56,918 bases of DNA from Collinsella aerofaciens (lineage in GTDB: Bacteria > Actinomycetota > Coriobacteriia > Coriobacteriales > Coriobacteriaceae), in assembly GCF_015670745.1 (NCBI RefSeq), contig NZ_JADPCH010000006.1, positions 41,013 to 97,930 of the forward strand. Direction: 5' to 3'. Position 1 is the first letter of the stretch, and the number at the start of each line of letters is the position of its first letter. Made by a program: the position numbers and the translations under genes. Below, piece by piece: positions 54,117-56,918 of this stretch. The notes beneath the pieces are model-generated. The model was not told the origin of the DNA. It did no database searches and saw only the letters and a list, made by a program, of their open reading frames with translations.

Positions 54117-54269
54117 CGCCTCCTTCCCTTGGTATCCGCGCGGCCCATCCGCGTGATACATAACGGGCGCACGGGGTCCCTACCTTTCGTTATGCTTGCT
54201 GACACTTCTTAACATCGGTGGCCCCTACGTTCCGCCCGCATATATGATGCCGCGACTGTGGCTGAGTCC

Positions 54270-54299
54270 GAGCCCCGCCGGGGTTGTCCGGCGGGGCTC
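54270..54299 (+). terminator. Hairpin between argG and argH
   Basis: Perfect 12-bp arms GAGCCCCGCCGG and CCGGCGGGGCTC around GGTTGT, followed by CTTCTATCAATTT. A strong stem with a weak T-tract, 153 nt after argG. A CATAACG/CGTTATG pair lies at 54159-54194. Confidence 0.7.
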
Positions 54300-54347
54300 C
54301 TTCTATCAATTTGGCGGCTCTGCGCCTATATATGAGGAGTATCCATT

Positions 54348-54518
54348 ATGTTCAATGCTATCGCGCATGCTTTACTTGCCCTCGCGCCCGAGTTCGATGC
54401 TGCAAGGGTCGAGGACGTCCCTATGAGCCTGAAGGCCTGGATCGATGGTTCGCAGGGCAACATCCGGAGGGAGACGTTGGGCGCCAAGTGCATGGCGCGT
54501 CACTTCTTTGCAAATTAG
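54348..54518 (+). CDS. Small protein between argG and argH
   Basis: A 56-codon frame with a good ribosome site, GAGGAG 8 nt before the ATG. The peptide begins MFNAIAHALLALAPEFDAAR and contains MSLKAWIDGSQGNIRRE. It is mildly amphipathic, has no signal peptide, and is not arginine-rich enough to look like an attenuator leader (four Arg in 56). It ends 118 nt before argH. Function unknown; codon use looks like that of real genes here. Confidence 0.55.
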   Translation: MFNAIAHALLALAPEFDAARVEDVPMSLKAWIDGSQGNIRRETLGAKCMARHFFAN

Positions 54519-54636
54519 CTACATGGCACCGCACACGGTGGGGAATGTGTAAAACTAGCGGTTGAAAAATCGCTTTAGCGATATGGCGCATTGCTTTGGG
54601 CGCTTGTTTTGGTATTTGATGAAAGGGGACGATCCC

Positions 54637-56067
54637 ATGGCTCTTTGGGGCGGTCGTTTTGAGGCGGGCGTGGCCGAGGTTACGCAGGAGTTTGGCGCGT
54701 CGCTGCCGGTCGACAAACATCTCTATAAGCAGGATATCGCCGGCTCTAAGGCACATGCCAAGATGCTGGCCGCCCAAGGCATCATCAGTGCCGAGGACGA
54801 GCAGGCGATTGCCAAGGGCCTGACCGGAATCGAACAGGATATCGATGCCGGCAACTTCACCTTCGACATCAACGACGAAGACATTCATATGTCCATCGAG
54901 AGCGAGCTGACGCGCCGCATCGGCGAGGCCGGTAAGCGCTTGCATACCGGGCGTTCGCGCAACGACCAGGTGGCGACCGATACGCGCCTGGGCGTCAAGG
55001 CGCTGGCCAAAGAGCTCATGGAGGCCAATCTTGGGCTGCGTCATGTGCTGGTTGATGCGGCCAAGAAGTACGACAAGGTGATTCTGCCGGGCTACACGCA
55101 CATGCAGCATGCTCAGCCCGTGCTGCTGTCGCATCATCTGCTGGCGTATTCCTGGATGTTCGCGCGCGACTTTACACGCCTGAAGGCCGCCTTTGATGCC
55201 GCCGACAACTGTCCGCTGGGCGCTGCCGCGCTTGCCGGCACGAGCTATCCGCTCGATCGTCAGATGACGGCTGCCGAACTTGGCTTTGCGGGCGTGATTC
55301 CCAACTCGCTCGATGCGGTTTCCGACCGTGATTTCCTCCTCGACCTGCATTACGCCGGCTCCGTCATGGCGATGCACCTGTCGCGTCTTTCCGAGGAGAT
55401 CGTGCTGTGGTCGAGCTCCGAATTTGGCTTTATCACGCTTTCCGACTCTTACTCCACCGGTTCGTCCATCATGCCGCAGAAGAAGAACCCCGACTTTGCC
55501 GAGCTTATCCGCGGCAAGAGCGGCCGAGTCTATGGCAACCTGGTGCAGCTGCTCGTGACCATGAAGGGCTTGCCGCTCGCTTATAACAAGGACTTGCAGG
55601 AGGACAAGGAGGGCGCGCTCGATACCGCCCATACGCTCATGCAGTGCCTGTCCGTTATGGCCGGTATGATTTCGACCTGGACTGTCAACGAGGATGCCAT
55701 GGCGCGCGAGTGCGGCGTGGGGCACCTTGCCGCTACCGATGTTGCCGATTACCTGGCCAAGCGTGGCCTGCCGTTCCGCGAGGCACACGCCGTGGTGGGC
55801 CATCTGGTCCTGATGTGTGAGAAGCGCGGCTGCAATCTTGAGGACCTGCCGTTTGAGGTGTTCCAGGAGGCAAGCTCGCTCTTTGAGCACGACATTACCG
55901 AGGCGCTCGACATCCCGTCGATTGTCGCTGCACGCACGACCGAGGGCGGTACCGCCCCTGCCGCCGTTGCCGTGCAGCTGCAGCGTGCCGAGGCACAGCT
56001 CGTGGCCGACGAGGGCGTGTTTGGATCGCTGACCAAGGTCGTCGAGATGGGCCACGGGATAAAGTAG
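54637..56067 (+). CDS. argH: Argininosuccinate lyase
   Basis: Splits argininosuccinate into arginine and fumarate, the last step of arginine synthesis. The product is 476 aa. It begins MALWGGRFEAG, has HTGRSRNDQVATDTRL, LPGYTHMQHAQP and the fumarase/aspartase signature GSSIMPQKKNPDF. ATG 54637 follows AAAGGGGA. With argG it forms the citrulline-to-arginine branch; no other arg biosynthesis genes are in the window. Confidence 0.97.
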   Translation: MALWGGRFEAGVAEVTQEFGASLPVDKHLYKQDIAGSKAHAKMLAAQGIISAEDEQAIAKGLTGIEQDIDAGNFTFDINDEDIHMSIESELTRRIGEAGKRLHTGRSRNDQVATDTRLGVKALAKELMEANLGLRHVLVDAAKKYDKVILPGYTHMQHAQPVLLSHHLLAYSWMFARDFTRLKAAFDAADNCPLGAAALAGTSYPLDRQMTAAELGFAGVIPNSLDAVSDRDFLLDLHYAGSVMAMHLSRLSEEIVLWSSSEFGFITLSDSYSTGSSIMPQKKNPDFAELIRGKSGRVYGNLVQLLVTMKGLPLAYNKDLQEDKEGALDTAHTLMQCLSVMAGMISTWTVNEDAMARECGVGHLAATDVADYLAKRGLPFREAHAVVGHLVLMCEKRGCNLEDLPFEVFQEASSLFEHDITEALDIPSIVAARTTEGGTAPAAVAVQLQRAEAQLVADEGVFGSLTKVVEMGHGIK

Positions 56068-56092
56068 GGATTTGACTGAAGCGGCTTTGGCC

Positions 56093-56106
56093 ATTTATCG
56101 ATAAAT
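56093..56106. repeat. AT-rich perfect palindrome after argH
   Basis: ATTTATCGATAAAT, a 14-nt perfect palindrome 26 nt after the argH stop. Possible protein-binding site or part of the 3' end. Confidence 0.4.
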
Positions 56107-56119
56107 CGTTTTTGCTTTT

Positions 56120-56147
56120 ACGGGTGTCTGCTGATGCGGACGCCCGT
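56120..56147 (+). terminator. Terminator of argH
   Basis: ACGGGTGTC and GACGCCCGT with one G-T pair around a 10-nt loop, followed by GTTTTGTTG. The rest of 56148-56360 holds no convincing gene. Confidence 0.75.
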
Positions 56148-56360
56148 GTTTTGTTGCTATGGGGGAGGGGCTTGTCGAGAACTTCTGTAGGACCTTTGGG
56201 CAGGTTGTGAAGGGGTTACGTTCGCGGGCGGCAACCGACCGCCTGCTCTGTTCGATGCGGTTGATGGGCGGTCGGATGGTACTCTAATCGGGCTTCGAAA
56301 CAGAAGTGACACATATGGAGCGCTTTAATAAATTGCAGCGTTTCAATAAACAGCTTTTTG

Positions 56361-56389
56361 TTTAACTGCAGCTAAAACTCTGTTACGAT
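56361..56389 (+). promoter_or_regulatory. Candidate promoter of ndk
   Basis: TTTAAC (56361-56366), exactly 17 nt, TACGAT (56384-56389), 65 nt before the ndk start. Moderate match to the housekeeping consensus. Confidence 0.4.
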
Positions 56390-56453
56390 GCAGTCCAGGC
56401 GGGTGCCGGAATGGGACTTGGGCACGCGCGAACCTACTTGAAAGGCTACTTTT

Positions 56454-56858
56454 ATGGCTATCGAGAAGACCTTCATCATGATTAAGCCCGACGCCGTGCG
56501 CGATCGCAAAATCGGCGAGATTGTTGCTCGCATTGAGCGCAGCGGTCTTGTCATCGAGCGCATGGAGATGACCACGCTCGAGCGCGCTACCGTCGAGGAG
56601 CACTACGCCCATCTGGCCGACAAGCCCTTCTTTGGCGGTCTCTGCGACTTTATGACGAGCGGTCCGGTCGTCAAGATGGTCGTTTCCGGTCTCTCCGCTG
56701 TTGCTAAGATGCGCACCCTCATGGGCGCTACCAACCCGCTTGACGCTGCTCCTGGTACCATCCGCGGCGACTTTGCCGTCGATGTCAACGCCAACGTGAT
56801 CCACGGCTCCGACTGTTTGGAGAACGCCGAGATTGAGATCAAGCGCTTCTTTGGCTAA
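56454..56858 (+). CDS. ndk: Nucleoside diphosphate kinase
   Basis: Transfers the gamma phosphate between nucleoside triphosphates and diphosphates, balancing NTP pools. The product is 134 aa, the normal subunit length. It starts EKTFIMIKPDAVRDRKIGEI and carries the active-site histidine in NVIHGSDCLENAE. GAAAGG precedes the ATG. It is the last gene in the window; 56859-56918 shows nothing further. Confidence 0.97.
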   Translation: MAIEKTFIMIKPDAVRDRKIGEIVARIERSGLVIERMEMTTLERATVEEHYAHLADKPFFGGLCDFMTSGPVVKMVVSGLSAVAKMRTLMGATNPLDAAPGTIRGDFAVDVNANVIHGSDCLENAEIEIKRFFG

Positions 56859-56918
56859 ACCAGCTTTGACTCCTTAAAGCTGTTAGCGTGTGGCTTGGGC
56901 GCCGCGGAGCTCCATCCG

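Overview
The window is a GC-rich chromosomal segment whose gene order and protein types point to an anaerobic actinobacterium of the class Coriobacteriia, most likely Collinsella. This is an inference from gene content (duplicated arginine deiminase, a murE-less division/cell-wall cluster, a ylm-type cluster after ftsZ, short ThiC); no 16S gene is present. About 50 protein genes are supported, nearly all with clear family assignments. I see no tRNA, rRNA, CRISPR array, insertion sequence or prophage.

Layout. (1) 1-7200: arginine deiminase region, with two almost identical arcA genes flanking a PLP aminotransferase, then a catabolic-type ornithine carbamoyltransferase and a YfcC/ArcD-type transporter. 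(2) 7201-12610: a hairpin-rich spacer, a DUF1846 protein, a small winged-helix protein, pyrG and xerD. (3) 13073-28561: a compact division and cell-wall cluster, mraZ-rsmH-ftsL-like-ftsI-murF-mraY-murD-ftsW-murG-murC-murB-ftsQ-ftsZ, without murE, ddl or ftsA. (4) 28772-36687: the usual post-ftsZ set (pgeF, yggS, sepF, yggT, divIVA), interrupted between pgeF and yggS by a complete pstSCAB-phoU phosphate operon. (5) 36854-48314: mixed accessory genes: nitroreductase, a Pit phosphate transporter with its DUF47 partner, a Bax-inhibitor-1 protein, a PARG-like protein with an altered active-site motif, an SGNH hydrolase, thiD, riboswitch-controlled thiC, yaaA and an M18 aminopeptidase. (6) 48481-56858: polA, a HAD phosphatase, argG and argH, and ndk.

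Arginine is a recurring theme. One end of the window degrades it (arcA x2, argF/arcB, antiporter) and the other makes it (argG, argH). ArgR-box-like sequences precede the second arcA. The argG leader holds a 24-codon reading frame with a strong ribosome-binding site, six arginine codons and a CGA-CGA-CGA-stop ending, followed by inverted repeats that can pair in competing ways. This looks like ribosome-sensed attenuation by arginine and is the most promising possibly undescribed element here.

Other points worth a second look: a near-perfect LexA (SOS) box upstream of mraZ; a 19-nt motif shared by the mraZ and ftsZ leaders; yggT, which seems to need an ATC start codon; a PARG-family protein with QEA in place of the catalytic QEE; arcA copies whose few differences are almost all amino-acid-changing and clustered; and a set of long, nearly perfect palindromes between genes, several sharing sequence. 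All coordinates, pairings and comparisons were made by eye; no folding energies or database searches were run.
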